Shown: piece by piece, positions 43,381 to 55,895 of the stretch
Layout of the letters: the number at the start of each line of letters is the position of its first letter
How positions within the stretch are numbered: position 1 is the first letter of the stretch
Source: Achromobacter aegrifaciens
GTDB lineage: Bacteria > Pseudomonadota > Gammaproteobacteria > Burkholderiales > Burkholderiaceae_B
DNA length: 64,000 bases
Assembly: GCF_902859735.1 (NCBI RefSeq)
Contig: NZ_CADIJY010000003.1
Coordinates: 434,001 to 498,000 of the forward strand
Reading direction: 5' to 3'
The notes under the pieces: generated by a model
Told to the model about the DNA's origin: nothing
The model's database searches: none
What the model saw: only the letters and a program-made list of their open reading frames with translations
Program-made: the position numbers and the translations under genes

Positions 43381-43427
43381 TCCGCCCAGACAGTCACGAG
43401 CACGCCCGCATAACCCGGATTCAAACT

Positions 43428-43922
43428 ATGCTGCTTTCCGAACAGGCCTACCAGAAAATCGACCGAGAACTCGCGAAGTTCCCGGGCGACCAGCGGCAGT
43501 CCGCCATCATGGCCTCGCTTGCCATCGCGCAAGAAGAGAAGGGCTGGTTGGCTACCGAAATCATTGAAGATGTGGCCAACTACATTGGCGTTCCGCCCAT
43601 CGCGGTCCAGGAAGTCGCCACCTTCTACAACATGTTCGACGTCAAGCCCGTCGGCAAGAACAAGATCGCCGTCTGCACGAACCTGCCCTGTGCCTTGCGC
43701 GACGGCGAACGCGCCGGCGACTACCTCAAGCGCAAGCTGGGCGTCGATTACCGCGGCACCACTCCCGACGGCCAGTTCACGCTGGTGGAAGGCGAGTGCA
43801 TGGGCGCTTGCGGTGACTCGCCCGTGCTGATCGTGAACAACAAGCATATGTGCGTGCGCATGACCGAAGAGAAGCTGGACGCGCTGGTCGCGGCCCTCAA
43901 GGTGCAAGGAGAGTCGGCATGA
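43428..43922 (+). CDS. nuoE: NADH-quinone oxidoreductase subunit E
   Basis: This 164-residue 24-kDa subunit is thioredoxin-like and binds the 2Fe-2S cluster N1a through Cys83, Cys88, Cys124 and Cys128 (CTNLPC and CMGAC). It sits in the NADH-dehydrogenase module with NuoF and NuoG. Its stop overlaps the nuoF start by 4 nt. Confidence 0.97.
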   Translation: MLLSEQAYQKIDRELAKFPGDQRQSAIMASLAIAQEEKGWLATEIIEDVANYIGVPPIAVQEVATFYNMFDVKPVGKNKIAVCTNLPCALRDGERAGDYLKRKLGVDYRGTTPDGQFTLVEGECMGACGDSPVLIVNNKHMCVRMTEEKLDALVAALKVQGESA

Positions 43923-45286
43923 ACGCGCCCGACCTGTACAAACAGTTCGCGCAGGGGCTGGACCCCAACCCGCTGAACGACGTTTCCAATTCGATGTGCC
44001 TGCATGGCCGGCACATCCAGCCGCAGATCCTGGCTGACGTCGACGGCGCCAACTGGCGCCTGGCCGACTACGTCAAGCGCGGCGGCTACGAAGCCCTGAA
44101 GAAGATCCTGACCACCGGCATGAAGCCGGAAGACGTGATCGCCGAGGTCAAAGCCTCCGGCCTGCGCGGCCGCGGCGGCGCGGGCTTCCCGACTGGCCTG
44201 AAATGGAGCTTCATGCCGCGCGCCTTCCCGGGCCAGAAGTACCTGGTCTGCAACTCCGACGAAGGCGAGCCTGGCACGTTCAAGGACCGCGATATCCTGC
44301 GCTTCAATCCGCACATCGTGATTGAAGGCATGGCGATCGCGGCCTACGCCATGGGCATCAGCGTCGGCTACAACTACATCCACGGCGAAATCTTCGAAGT
44401 CTACGAGCGTTTCGAAGAAGCGCTGGAAGAGGCGCGCGCCGCCGGCTTCCTGGGCGACAAGCTGCTGGGTTCGGATTTCAGCTTCCAGCTGCACGCGTTC
44501 CATGGCTACGGCGCCTACATCTGTGGCGAAGAAACCGCGCTGCTGGAATCGCTGGAAGGCAAGAAGGGCCAGCCGCGCTTCAAGCCGCCGTTCCCGGCCA
44601 GCTTCGGCCTGTACGGCAAGCCCACCACCATCAACAACACCGAGACGTTCGCGGCGGTGCCCTGGATCATCCGCAACGGCGGCCAGGCCTACCTCGAAGT
44701 CGGCAAGCCGAACAACGGCGGCACCAAGCTGTTCTCGATCACCGGCGACGTCGAGCGTCCCGGCAACTACGAGATCCCGCTGGGCACTCCGTTCTCGAAG
44801 CTCCTGGAGCTGGCGGGCGGCATGCGCGGCGGCAAGAAGCTGAAGGCCGTGATTCCCGGCGGTTCGAGCGCGCCGGTGCTGCCGGCCGACATCATCATGG
44901 AATGCACGATGGACTATGACTCCATCGCCAAGGCCGGCTCGATGCTGGGCTCGGGCGCCGTGATCGTCATGGACGAAACGCGTTGCATGGTGAAGTCGCT
45001 CCTGCGCCTGTCGTACTTCTATTTCGAAGAAAGCTGCGGCCAGTGCACGCCGTGCCGCGAAGGCACCGGCTGGCTCTACCGCATGGTGCATCGCATCGAA
45101 AACGGTCACGGCCGTCCGGAAGATCTGGACTTGCTGGACAACGTGGCGGGCAACATCATGGGCCGCACCATCTGCGCCCTGGGTGACGCCGCCGCCATGC
45201 CCGTCCGTGGCTTTCTCAAGCATTTTCGCGACGAATTCGCGCACCACATCGAGCACAAGTCTTGTGTGGTCCCGCAATATCTGTAG
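43919..45286 (+). CDS. nuoF: NADH-quinone oxidoreductase subunit F
   Basis: This 455-residue 51-kDa subunit binds NADH, FMN and the 4Fe-4S cluster N3. The glycine-rich NADH/FMN region [13 protein letters not shown], the flavin-site [13 protein letters not shown] and the cluster motif [13 protein letters not shown] with a later Cys (RTICALGD) are all present. The start at 43919 follows an AGGAG and overlaps nuoE by 4 nt; an open extension upstream lies inside nuoE. Confidence 0.97.
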   Translation: MNAPDLYKQFAQGLDPNPLNDVSNSMCLHGRHIQPQILADVDGANWRLADYVKRGGYEALKKILTTGMKPEDVIAEVKASGLRGRGGAGFPTGLKWSFMPRAFPGQKYLVCNSDEGEPGTFKDRDILRFNPHIVIEGMAIAAYAMGISVGYNYIHGEIFEVYERFEEALEEARAAGFLGDKLLGSDFSFQLHAFHGYGAYICGEETALLESLEGKKGQPRFKPPFPASFGLYGKPTTINNTETFAAVPWIIRNGGQAYLEVGKPNNGGTKLFSITGDVERPGNYEIPLGTPFSKLLELAGGMRGGKKLKAVIPGGSSAPVLPADIIMECTMDYDSIAKAGSMLGSGAVIVMDETRCMVKSLLRLSYFYFEESCGQCTPCREGTGWLYRMVHRIENGHGRPEDLDLLDNVAGNIMGRTICALGDAAAMPVRGFLKHFRDEFAHHIEHKSCVVPQYL

Positions 45287-45301
45287 GTCTCAGGAACAGC
45301 A

Positions 45302-47629
45302 ATGGTTGAACTAACCGTCGACGGCAACAAGGTCGAAGTGCCCGAAGGCAGCATGGTCATGCATGCCGCCCAGAAAGTCGGGCTTTACGTGCCGCATTTC
45401 TGCTACCACAAGAAACTGTCCATCGCGGCCAACTGCCGCATGTGCCTGGTTGAAGTGGAAAAGGCGCCCAAGGCGCTGCCCGCCTGCGCCACGCCCGTGA
45501 CCAACGGCATGGTCGTCCACACCTGCTCCGAGAAGGCTCGCGCCGCTCAGAAGTCGGTGATGGAATTCTTGCTCATCAATCACCCGCTCGACTGCCCGAT
45601 CTGCGATCAGGGCGGCGAATGCCAGCTGCAGGACCTGGCCGTGGGCTACGGCGGTTCTTCCTCGCGTTACCAGGAAGAAAAGCGCGTGGTCTTCCACAAG
45701 GACCTGGGCCCGCTGGTTTCCGCCGAGGAAATGAGCCGCTGCATCCACTGCACCCGCTGTGTGCGCTTCGGCCAGGAAATCGCCGGCGTCATGGAACTGG
45801 GCATGCTGGGCCGTGGCGAACACTCCGAGATCACGACCTTCGTCGGCCGCTCGATCGAGTCCGAACTGTCGGGCAACATGATCGACATCTGTCCGGTGGG
45901 CGCGCTGACCTCCAAGCCCTTCCGCTACAGCGCGCGCACCTGGGAACTGGCTCGCCGCCGTTCGGTCAGCCCGCACGACAGCCTGGGCGCCAACCTGGTG
46001 GTCCAAGTCAAGGGCGACCGCGTCATGCGCGTGGTTCCGTTCGAAGACGAAGCCGTCAACGAGTGCTGGATCAGCGACCGCGACCGCTTCTCGTATGAAG
46101 GCCTGAACAGCGAAGACCGCCTGTCGGCCCCGATGATCAAGGGCACCGACGGCAAGTGGCAGGAAGCCTCCTGGAGCGACGCGCTAGCCGCCGTGGCCCA
46201 GGGCCTGTCCCGCGTGCGCGACAGCTTCGGCGCCGGCCAGATCGGCGCCCTGGCGTCCGAATACGCCACCACCGAGGAATACGCGCTGCTGGGCCGCCTG
46301 GTCCGCGCGCTGGGTTCCGAAAACATCGACTTCCGCCTGCGCCAGACCGATGCCGCCTTCGACGCCGCCCTGACCGGCGCGCCGTGGCTGGGCATGCCCA
46401 TCGCCGAACTCGACAACCTGGATCGCGTCCTGGTGGTCGGTTCCTTCCTGCGCAAGGATCATCCGCTGATGGCGCAGCGTCTGCGCCAAGCTGCCAAGCG
46501 CGGCACGCAGATCCTGATGGTCGACAGCGCTGCCGACGATCCCCTGATGCCCGTGGCTGCCCGTATCACCGTGGCCCCGTCCGAGCTGGCGCGCGCGCTG
46601 GCCGAAGTGGCAGTCGCCTTGGCCCAGGCCAAGGAACAGGCCGTGCCGGCCGAGTTCGCCTCGGTCACGCCCGGCGAAAACGCCAAGCTCATCGCTGCCA
46701 GCCTGGCTTCCGGCGCCAACACCGCCGTGCTGATGGGCAACCTGGCAGTGGCCAGCGCCCAGGCCTCGACCCTGGCCGCCAACGGCCGCGCCGTGGCTGA
46801 GTTGGCCGGCGGCAAGTTCGGTTTCCTGACCTCCGGCGGCAACACCGTCGGCGGTTACCTGGCCGGCGCCATTCCGGGCAAGGGCGGCAAGAACGCAGCC
46901 GCCATGCTGGCCGAGCCGCTGAAGGCCTACGTGGTCCTGCACGCCGAGCCGCTGCTGGATGCCGACAACGGCCAGCAAGCCATCGCCGCGCTGCGCGGCG
47001 CGCAGTTCGCCGTGGCCCTGACGCCTTACCGTTCGGCCGCCGCCGAATGGGCCGACGTCATGCTGCCGGTGTCGCCGTTCACCGAAACCTCGGGCACCTA
47101 CGTCAACGCGCAAGGCCTGGCCCAGAGCTTCAAGGGCACGGTCACGCCGTTCGGCCAGACCCGTCCGGGCTGGAAGGTCCTGCGCGTGCTGGGCAACGTC
47201 CTGCATCTGGCTGGCTTTGACGACGAGACTTCCGAGTCCGTGCGCGACGCCGTGCTGGCTGGCGGCATCGAAGGCCGCCTGTCCAACGAGATCAAGGCCC
47301 CGCTGGGCCTGGGCCAGGCCGCCAGCGGCCTGGAGCGCGTCGCCGACGTGCCGATCTACCGCACCGACGCGATGGTTCGCCGCTCGGAGCCGCTGCAAGC
47401 GGCCCCGGCCTCGAAGAAGCCGGCTGCCGCCATGAACGGCCGCACGCTCACCAGCCTGGGCCTGACGGCCGGCGTCAAGGTGCGCGTGTCGAGCGGGCAG
47501 GGCGCCGTCGAACTCGAAACCGTGCAGGACGATGCCGTGGCCGACCGCGCCGTGCGCATCTCCGCAGCCTTTGAAAACACCGCAGCCCTGGGTGGCGCAT
47601 TCGGTCAAATCAGCGTGGAGCGTGCCTGA
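45302..47629 (+). CDS. nuoG: NADH-quinone oxidoreductase subunit G
   Basis: This 775-residue 75-kDa subunit carries clusters N1b ([10 protein letters not shown] region), N5 with its His ligand ([18 protein letters not shown]) and N4 ([14 protein letters not shown], with a later ICPVGAL Cys). The extra N7 cluster site of E. coli is missing: the region around [17 protein letters not shown] has lost the Cys residues. The C-terminal molybdopterin-oxidoreductase-like domain is present but non-catalytic. Its stop overlaps nuoH by 1 nt (TGATG). Confidence 0.97.
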   Translation: MVELTVDGNKVEVPEGSMVMHAAQKVGLYVPHFCYHKKLSIAANCRMCLVEVEKAPKALPACATPVTNGMVVHTCSEKARAAQKSVMEFLLINHPLDCPICDQGGECQLQDLAVGYGGSSSRYQEEKRVVFHKDLGPLVSAEEMSRCIHCTRCVRFGQEIAGVMELGMLGRGEHSEITTFVGRSIESELSGNMIDICPVGALTSKPFRYSARTWELARRRSVSPHDSLGANLVVQVKGDRVMRVVPFEDEAVNECWISDRDRFSYEGLNSEDRLSAPMIKGTDGKWQEASWSDALAAVAQGLSRVRDSFGAGQIGALASEYATTEEYALLGRLVRALGSENIDFRLRQTDAAFDAALTGAPWLGMPIAELDNLDRVLVVGSFLRKDHPLMAQRLRQAAKRGTQILMVDSAADDPLMPVAARITVAPSELARALAEVAVALAQAKEQAVPAEFASVTPGENAKLIAASLASGANTAVLMGNLAVASAQASTLAANGRAVAELAGGKFGFLTSGGNTVGGYLAGAIPGKGGKNAAAMLAEPLKAYVVLHAEPLLDADNGQQAIAALRGAQFAVALTPYRSAAAEWADVMLPVSPFTETSGTYVNAQGLAQSFKGTVTPFGQTRPGWKVLRVLGNVLHLAGFDDETSESVRDAVLAGGIEGRLSNEIKAPLGLGQAASGLERVADVPIYRTDAMVRRSEPLQAAPASKKPAAAMNGRTLTSLGLTAGVKVRVSSGQGAVELETVQDDAVADRAVRISAAFENTAALGGAFGQISVERA

Positions 47630-48702
47630 TGGAATGGCTTAATGTTCTTGAGAGCCAGGGTACGGCATTGCTGGGCCCGACGGTCTGGATGGTCCTCTGG
47701 ACCCTCGTCAAGATTGTGGTCATCGCCGTGCCCATCATTCTGTGCGTGGCGTACCTGACCTACTGGGAACGCAAGATGATCGGCGCCATGCACGTGCGCA
47801 TGGGCCCGAACCGCGTCGGCTTCAAGGGGCTGCTGCAGCCGTTCGCCGACGTGTTCAAGCTGCTGACCAAGGAAGTGGTGGTTCCGTCGCAGGCCAACAA
47901 GGTGCTGTTCATCGTGGCCCCGGTGGTCACGCTGATGCCGGCCCTGGCGGCCTGGGCGGTGGTGCCGTTCGGTCCCGACGTGGTCCTGGCCAACGTCAAC
48001 GCCGGCCTGCTGTACATCATGGCCATCACGTCCGTGGGCGTGTATGGCGTGATCGTCGCGGGTTGGGCGTCGAACTCCAAATACGCCTTCCTGGGCGCGC
48101 TGCGCGCTTCCGCGCAGATGCTGTCCTACGAACTGGCCATCGGCTTCGTGCTGGTGACGGTGCTGCTGGTGTCCGGCAGCCTGAACATGTCCGAGATCGT
48201 GCACGTGCAGAACCGCGGCTGGTTTGCCGACAAGGGCCTGACGTTCCTGTCCTGGAACTGGCTGCCGCTCTTGCCGTTGTTCGTGATCTACGTGATTTCG
48301 GCCGTGGCCGAAACCAACCGCCACCCGTTCGACGTGGTCGAAGGCGAATCGGAAATCGTGGCCGGCCACATGGTCGAATACTCGGGCATGGCGTTCGCGC
48401 TGTTCTTCCTGGGCGAATACGCCAACATGATCCTGCTGTCCTGCATGGCCTCGATCATGTTCCTGGGCGGCTGGGCTTCCCCGATCGACATCGCGCCGCT
48501 GACCTGGATTCCGGGTTGGATCTGGCTGGGTCTCAAGACGTTCGTCGTGGTCTCGTTGTTCGTGTGGTTCCGCGCGTCGTTCCCGCGTTACCGCTATGAC
48601 CAGATCATGCGCTTGGGTTGGAAAATCTTCATCCCGCTGACCGGCGTTTGGCTGGTCGTGGTGGCGATCTGGATGCAGACGCCCTGGAACATTTGGCGCT
48701 AA
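47629..48702 (+). CDS. nuoH: NADH-quinone oxidoreductase subunit H
   Basis: This 357-residue membrane subunit has about eight transmembrane helices and forms the floor of the quinone chamber. The hallmarks [20 protein letters not shown] and [20 protein letters not shown], with essential acidic residues, are present. It links the peripheral arm to the antiporter-like subunits. Confidence 0.97.
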   Translation: MEWLNVLESQGTALLGPTVWMVLWTLVKIVVIAVPIILCVAYLTYWERKMIGAMHVRMGPNRVGFKGLLQPFADVFKLLTKEVVVPSQANKVLFIVAPVVTLMPALAAWAVVPFGPDVVLANVNAGLLYIMAITSVGVYGVIVAGWASNSKYAFLGALRASAQMLSYELAIGFVLVTVLLVSGSLNMSEIVHVQNRGWFADKGLTFLSWNWLPLLPLFVIYVISAVAETNRHPFDVVEGESEIVAGHMVEYSGMAFALFFLGEYANMILLSCMASIMFLGGWASPIDIAPLTWIPGWIWLGLKTFVVVSLFVWFRASFPRYRYDQIMRLGWKIFIPLTGVWLVVVAIWMQTPWNIWR

Positions 48703-48723
48703 GCCGCCAGGCAGAGGCAGGAT

Positions 48724-49212
48724 ATGGAAGCGATCAAGGATTTCTTCGGCAGTCTGATGCTGACCGAATTGCTCAAGGGCATGCGCCTGACGGGCAAGTA
48801 TTTCTTCAAGCGCAAGGTCACCTTGCGCTACCCCCAGGAAAAGACGCCTGCGTCGCCGCGTTTCCGCGGCCTGCATGCGCTGCGCCGCTACCCCAACGGG
48901 GAAGAGCGCTGCATCGCGTGCAAGCTGTGCGAAGCCGTGTGCCCCGCGCTGGCGATCACCATCGAGTCGGACCAGCGCGATGACGGCACCCGCCGCACCA
49001 CGCGTTACGACATCGACCTGACCAAGTGCATTTTCTGCGGCTTCTGTGAGGAAAGCTGCCCCGTGGACTCCATCGTGGAAACGCACATCCACGAATACCA
49101 CGGTGAAAAGCGCGGCGACCTGTATTTCACCAAAGACATGCTGCTCGCCGTGGGCGACCGCTACGAAGCCGACATCGCCCGCCGCCGGGCCGAAGACGCT
49201 CCCTATCGTTGA
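48724..49212 (+). CDS. nuoI: NADH-quinone oxidoreductase subunit I
   Basis: This 162-residue ferredoxin-like subunit binds clusters N6a and N6b. The first site is Cys63, 66, 69 and 73 ([12 protein letters not shown]) and the second Cys102, 105, 108 and 112 ([12 protein letters not shown]). It passes electrons from NuoG to NuoB. Standard length and order. Confidence 0.97.
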   Translation: MEAIKDFFGSLMLTELLKGMRLTGKYFFKRKVTLRYPQEKTPASPRFRGLHALRRYPNGEERCIACKLCEAVCPALAITIESDQRDDGTRRTTRYDIDLTKCIFCGFCEESCPVDSIVETHIHEYHGEKRGDLYFTKDMLLAVGDRYEADIARRRAEDAPYR

Positions 49213-49229
49213 AGCCCAGGACCTGATCC

Positions 49230-49880
49230 ATGACTTTTACCACTGTCCTGTTTTACATACTGGCCGCCGTGCTGGTGATCGCGGCGTTCCGCGTGATCAC
49301 CGCGCGCAGCCCGGTCACCGCCGTCCTGCACCTGATCCTGGCCTTCGTCAACGCGGCCATGCTGTGGATGCTGCTTGGCGCCGAGTTCCTGGCGCTGCTG
49401 CTGGTGCTGGTGTACGTGGGCGCCGTGATGGTGCTTTTCCTCTTCGTCGTGATGATGCTGGACATCCGCATGGATGCCCTGCGCCAGGGCATGAAGACCT
49501 ACCTGCCGCTGGGCCTGGTCATCGGCCTGGTGATGGTGGTCGAAATGGCCTTCGTGCTGGGTTCGACCTGGTACGGCGCGGGCCCGCAAGCCCCGGTTGC
49601 CGGCGACTACAACAACGCCCGCGCGCTGGGCGAGGCCATGTACACCCAGTACATCTACGCCATTGAAGTGGGCGCCGCGCTGCTGCTGGTCGGCATGGTC
49701 GCCGCCATCGCGCTGACCCTGCGCCGCCGCCGCGACGTGAAGTACAACGACCCGGTGGCCGCCGTCCGCGTGCGCTCGAAGGACCGTTACCGCATGGTGA
49801 GCATGCCCGCCCAGAGCGAGCGTGCCCAGGCGCAGAACGGCACCCCGACCGCCGCCGCGCCCCAAGGAGAACAAAAATGA
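49230..49880 (+). CDS. nuoJ: NADH-quinone oxidoreductase subunit J
   Basis: This 216-residue membrane subunit has five transmembrane helices. The conserved [21 protein letters not shown] helix includes the glycine hinge region involved in the pi-bulge of TM3. The C-terminus is a hydrophilic tail. It overlaps nuoK by 4 nt. Confidence 0.96.
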   Translation: MTFTTVLFYILAAVLVIAAFRVITARSPVTAVLHLILAFVNAAMLWMLLGAEFLALLLVLVYVGAVMVLFLFVVMMLDIRMDALRQGMKTYLPLGLVIGLVMVVEMAFVLGSTWYGAGPQAPVAGDYNNARALGEAMYTQYIYAIEVGAALLLVGMVAAIALTLRRRRDVKYNDPVAAVRVRSKDRYRMVSMPAQSERAQAQNGTPTAAAPQGEQK

Positions 49881-50185
49881 CGCTGACGCTGGCCCACTAC
49901 CTGATCCTCGGGGCGATCCTGTTCGCCATCGGGATCTTCGGCATCTTCCTGAACCGCCGCAACCTGATCATTCTCCTGATGTCCATCGAGCTCGTGCTCC
50001 TGGCCGTCAACATGAACTTCGTGGCGTTCTCCAGCTGGTTCGGCGATACCGCCGGCCAGGTGTTCGTGTTCTTCATCCTGACCGTGGCCGCCGCCGAAGC
50101 GGCGATCGGCCTGGCCATCCTGGTGCTGCTGTTCCGCAACCTGAACACGATCAACGTTGACGAACTCGATCGCCTGAAGGGCTGA
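49877..50185 (+). CDS. nuoK: NADH-quinone oxidoreductase subunit K
   Basis: This 102-residue membrane subunit has three helices, with the conserved membrane Glu residues in [13 protein letters not shown] and [11 protein letters not shown]. It is related to MrpC of cation antiporters and carries part of the proton path. An AAGGAG site precedes the ATG. It is 17 bp before nuoL. Confidence 0.97.
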   Translation: MTLTLAHYLILGAILFAIGIFGIFLNRRNLIILLMSIELVLLAVNMNFVAFSSWFGDTAGQVFVFFILTVAAAEAAIGLAILVLLFRNLNTINVDELDRLKG

Positions 50186-50202
50186 CGGGGTATTGGAAGA
50201 AA

Positions 50203-52220
<2,018 letters not shown>

Positions 52221-52224
<4 letters not shown>

Positions 52225-53723
52225 TGGCAAGCGAGATGGCATCCAACACTTTCCCCTGGCTCACGCTTGCGATCTTTGTCCCGATCGTATTCGGCCTGCT
52301 GGTGCTGGCGGTGGGCCGTGACGACCGTCCCGGCCTGACGCGCGGCTTGTCGCTCGTCGGCTCAATCGCCGGTTTCCTCGTCACGATCCCGCTGTACACC
52401 GGTTTCGACTCCACCACGGCCAAGATGCAGTTCGTGGAGAAGACCTCCTGGATCGAGGCCTTCAACGTCAATTACCACCTGGGCATCGACGGCATCTCGA
52501 TGTGGTTCGTGCTCCTGACCGCCTTCATCACCATCATCGTGGTGCTGGCCGGCTGGGAAGTCATCACCAGCCGCGTGTCCCAGTACATGGCCGCCTTCCT
52601 GATCTTGTCGGGTCTGATGGTGGGCGTGTTCTGCGCGCTGGACGGCATGCTGTTCTACGTGTTCTTCGAAGCCACGCTGATCCCGATGTACATCATCATC
52701 GGCGTCTGGGGCGGCCCGAACCGCGTGTACGCGGCGTTCAAGTTCTTCCTGTACACGCTGATGGGCTCGCTGCTGACGCTGGTCGCCTTCGTGTACCTGT
52801 GGAACGTGTCAGGCGGCTCGTTCGACATCCTGACCTGGCAGCAGACCAAGCTGGGCTACACCCCGCAGATCCTGATCTTCGTGGCCCTGTTGGCGGCCTT
52901 TGCCGTCAAGGTGCCGATGTGGCCGGTCCACACGTGGTTGCCCGACGCTCACGTCGAAGCTCCCACCGGCGGCTCCATCGTGCTGGCCGCGATCATGCTG
53001 AAGCTGGGCGCCTACGGTTTCCTGCGCTTCTCGCTGCCGATCGCTCCCGACGCCTCGCACAGCCTGGCCGGCCTGATGATCACGCTGTCGCTGGTCGCCG
53101 TGATCTACATCGGCCTGGTTGCGATCGTCCAGGACGACATGAAGAAGCTGGTGGCCTATTCGTCCGTCGCCCACATGGGTTTCGTGACGCTGGGTTTCTT
53201 CATCTTCAACACGGCCGGCGTCGAAGGCGCCATCGTGCAGATGATCTCGCACGGCTTTGTGTCGGGCGCCATGTTCATGTGTATCGGCGTGCTCTATGAC
53301 CGCATGCACTCGCGCCGCATCGCCGACTACGGCGGCGTGGTCAACGTCATGCCGCGTTTCGCCACCTTCTTCATCCTGTTCTCGATGGCCAACAGCGGCC
53401 TGCCGGCCACCAGCGGTTTCGTTGGCGAGTTCATGGTGATCATGGGCGCGGTCGAGCACAACTTCTGGATCGGCCTGCTGGCGGCGACCGCCCTGATTCT
53501 GGGCGCTTCGTATTCGCTGTGGATGGTCAAGCGTGTGGTCCTGGGCGACGTCGCCAACGACCACGTGCGCGAGCTGACCGATATCAACCGCCGCGAGTTT
53601 GTGATTCTTGGCGTGATGGCGATCGCCGTGTTGTACATGGGGATCTATCCCAAGCCCTTTACCGACGTGATGCACGTTTCGGTGGAGGCCCTGCTGCAAC
53701 ACGTTGCCGTCTCGAAACTGTAA
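52221..53723 (+). CDS. nuoM: NADH-quinone oxidoreductase subunit M
   Basis: This 500-residue antiporter-like subunit has 14 expected helices. The motifs VFFEATLIPMYIIIGVWGG (Glu) and KVPMWPVHTWLPDAHVEAP (Lys) mark the proton channel. Several starts are possible: ATG at 52221, 52224 or 52236 (MASNTF), and the last matches the usual family N-terminus as I recall it. It is 9 bp before nuoN. Confidence 0.96.
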
Positions 53724-53732
53724 GACAAGACA

Positions 53733-55217
53733 ATGATGCAATCCCAAATCGATTTCGCCCTGGCGACACCGGAAATCCTCCTGCTGGTTTTCGGCCTGGC
53801 TATCCTGCTCGTCGACGCGGTCAGCAATCACCCCGAGCGCAAGCCGACGTTTCTGCTGACCATGCTTGCATTGGGCGTGCTGACCGTCGTGTCGGCCCTG
53901 CAATGGAAGAACGGCGTTGTTGGTTCGACCTTCAACGGCCTGTACGTTACCGACGAACTGTCGCATCTGCTCAAGATCGCGTCCTACATCGCCGTGGCCG
54001 CGACCCTGGTCTATGGCCGCGTCTACGCGCAATTGCGCGACATGATGCGCGGCGGCGAACTCTACGTCCTGACGCTGTTCGCCCTGCTGGGCCAGATGGT
54101 CATGATCTCCTCCGGGAACCTGATCTCCATCTACCTGGGCCTGGAGCTGATGTCGCTGGCGCTGTACGCGCTGATCGCGCTGCGCCGCGACAACGTCGTC
54201 GCCACCGAAGCCGCCATGAAGTACTTCGTGCTGGGCGCGCTGGCCTCGGGCTTCCTGCTGTACGGCATGTCCATGATCTACGGCGCCACCGGCCACCTGG
54301 ATCTGGCCGAAGTGTCCAAGGTCATCGCCGCGGGCAAGGCCGAGAAGCTGGCCCTGGTGTTCGGCATCGTGTTCCTGGTGTCGGGCCTGGCGTTCAAGCT
54401 CGGCGCCGTGCCGTTCCACATGTGGGTTCCGGACGTCTACCAAGGTTCGCCCACCGCCGTCACCCTGATCCTGGGCGGCGCGCCCAAGCTGGCTGCATTC
54501 GCCATCACGCTGCGCCTGCTGGTCGATGGCCTGCACGGCCTGGCCGCCGACTGGCAGCCGATGCTGATGATCCTGGCGGTGCTGTCGCTGGCCATCGGTA
54601 ACCTGACGGCCATCGCGCAGACCAACTTCAAGCGCATGCTGGCCTACTCGACCATCTCGCACATGGGCTTCGTGCTGCTGGGTCTGATGTCCGGTTCGGT
54701 CGCGGGCAAGCCGGAACTGTCGTCGGCCGCCTACGGCGCCTCGCTGTTCTACATGCTGACCTACGTGCTGACCACGCTGGCGAGCTTCGGCATCGTGCTG
54801 CTGCTGTCGCGCCAAGGTTTCGAGTGCGAACACATCGACGACCTGAAGGGCCTGAACCGCCGCAGCCCCTGGCATGCAGCCATCGTGCTGCTGCTGATGT
54901 TCTCGCTGGCCGGCATTCCGCCGTTGGTGGGCTTCTACGCCAAGCTGGCCGTGCTGCAGGCGCTGGTCAGCGCCGGCCACGTGACGCTGGCCGTGATCGC
55001 GGTGCTGTTCTCGCTGATCGGCGCGTTCTACTACCTGCGCGTGGTCAAGGTCGTTTACTTCGACGAGCCGGCCGCCGATGCCGCGCCGATGGTCGCCACC
55101 TGCGGCCAGCGCGGCGTGCTGTCGGTCAACGGCGCACTGATCCTGATCCTGGGCATCCTGCCGGGCGGCCTGATGGCCCTGTGCGTGCAGGCCATCCGCA
55201 GCTCGCTCAGCCTGTAA
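53733..55217 (+). CDS. nuoN: NADH-quinone oxidoreductase subunit N
   Basis: This 494-residue antiporter-like subunit has the conserved [17 protein letters not shown] (Glu) and [18 protein letters not shown] (Lys) motifs. It opens with two adjacent ATG codons. It completes the fourteen-gene A-N operon, all in the same order and none fused or missing. A small DUF2818 gene follows after 15 bp. Confidence 0.97.
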   Translation: MMQSQIDFALATPEILLLVFGLAILLVDAVSNHPERKPTFLLTMLALGVLTVVSALQWKNGVVGSTFNGLYVTDELSHLLKIASYIAVAATLVYGRVYAQLRDMMRGGELYVLTLFALLGQMVMISSGNLISIYLGLELMSLALYALIALRRDNVVATEAAMKYFVLGALASGFLLYGMSMIYGATGHLDLAEVSKVIAAGKAEKLALVFGIVFLVSGLAFKLGAVPFHMWVPDVYQGSPTAVTLILGGAPKLAAFAITLRLLVDGLHGLAADWQPMLMILAVLSLAIGNLTAIAQTNFKRMLAYSTISHMGFVLLGLMSGSVAGKPELSSAAYGASLFYMLTYVLTTLASFGIVLLLSRQGFECEHIDDLKGLNRRSPWHAAIVLLLMFSLAGIPPLVGFYAKLAVLQALVSAGHVTLAVIAVLFSLIGAFYYLRVVKVVYFDEPAADAAPMVATCGQRGVLSVNGALILILGILPGGLMALCVQAIRSSLSL

Positions 55218-55232
55218 GCGGAAAACGGGGCC

Positions 55233-55562
55233 ATGAACCAGACTCTGGCGGTATGGCTGCTGATCGCGCTGGCCCTGGTCAGCGCGAATCTCCCGTTCCT
55301 GACGGAGCGGGTTTTCGCCGTCATGCCCTGGAAGCAGGGCGGAGTGGCGGCAGTCAAGCCGTTCTGGATGCGCCTGATCGAAGTGCTGGTGTTCTATGCC
55401 ATCGTCGGCGCGCTCGGTTTCGCGTTCGAATCCACGCTGGGCAACCGGTTTTCCCAGACCTGGGAGTTCTACGCGATCACCCTGAGCCTGTATCTGGTGC
55501 TGGCTTATCCGGGGTTCGTGTACCGTTATCTGTTCAAACGGCACCCGCGCCTGCGCACCTGA
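55233..55562 (+). CDS. DUF2818 family membrane protein
   Basis: This 109-residue protein has about three hydrophobic segments (VWLLIALALVSANLPFL, LIEVLVFYAIVGALGFA, FYAITLSLYLVLAYPGFVY) and a basic C-terminus. It matches the DUF2818 family, which I recall as being located after nuoN in Betaproteobacteria. It is 15 bp after nuoN and before the operon terminator, so it is co-expressed with complex I. A role in complex I assembly or stability is a guess from position. Confidence 0.85.
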   Translation: MNQTLAVWLLIALALVSANLPFLTERVFAVMPWKQGGVAAVKPFWMRLIEVLVFYAIVGALGFAFESTLGNRFSQTWEFYAITLSLYLVLAYPGFVYRYLFKRHPRLRT

Positions 55563-55583
55563 AGGCAGCTTGGTTCGTGCATG

Positions 55584-55610
55584 AAAAACGCCCCGCGGGG
55601 CGTTTTTTTT
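55584..55610 (+). terminator. Intrinsic terminator of the nuo operon
   Basis: AAAAACGCCCCG and CGGGGCGTTTTT form a perfect 12-bp palindrome with further T residues, 21 bp after the DUF2818 stop. The A-run on the left makes it potentially bidirectional. Confidence 0.92.
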
Positions 55611-55612
55611 TG

Positions 55613-55895
55613 CGCAATGAGGGAATGTCCTCTCTTATGCGCTTTGGCTTCCCAGAGGCCCTTCCGGGCGTCTCCATCGGCATTCCGTAGCGTGAGAGCC
55701 TGTGGGGGCGCGAGGCTGAACCCACTAGCCGCACCGCGCGAAAGTTCGGTATTGACCCTATAAGTATTGAGTGTTGTTTTTTTTCATTTTATGTGAGCGT
55801 AAAGCTATTTTTCAGGTTCCGTTCAGCCCTCGAGTTCACAATCGCAACCGGTAAAAAAACAAGAATCGTTGCTATTTACATTCGGAGAAGCTGGT
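55613..55895 (+). other. Upstream region of the siderophore receptor
   Basis: This gene-free stretch turns AT-rich after about 55750. A TTGACC at 55752-55757 lacks a good -10 partner. A weak Fur-box-like segment lies at about 55858-55877 (AGAATCGTTGCTATTT), close to the ribosome site. No strong palindrome is seen. Confidence 0.35.

Noticed and set aside
55858-55877. Fur box upstream of the siderophore receptor
   Set aside because: Only about half of the consensus positions match, and it lies almost on the ribosome site. Kept as a weak note in the upstream-region entry, not as a feature.
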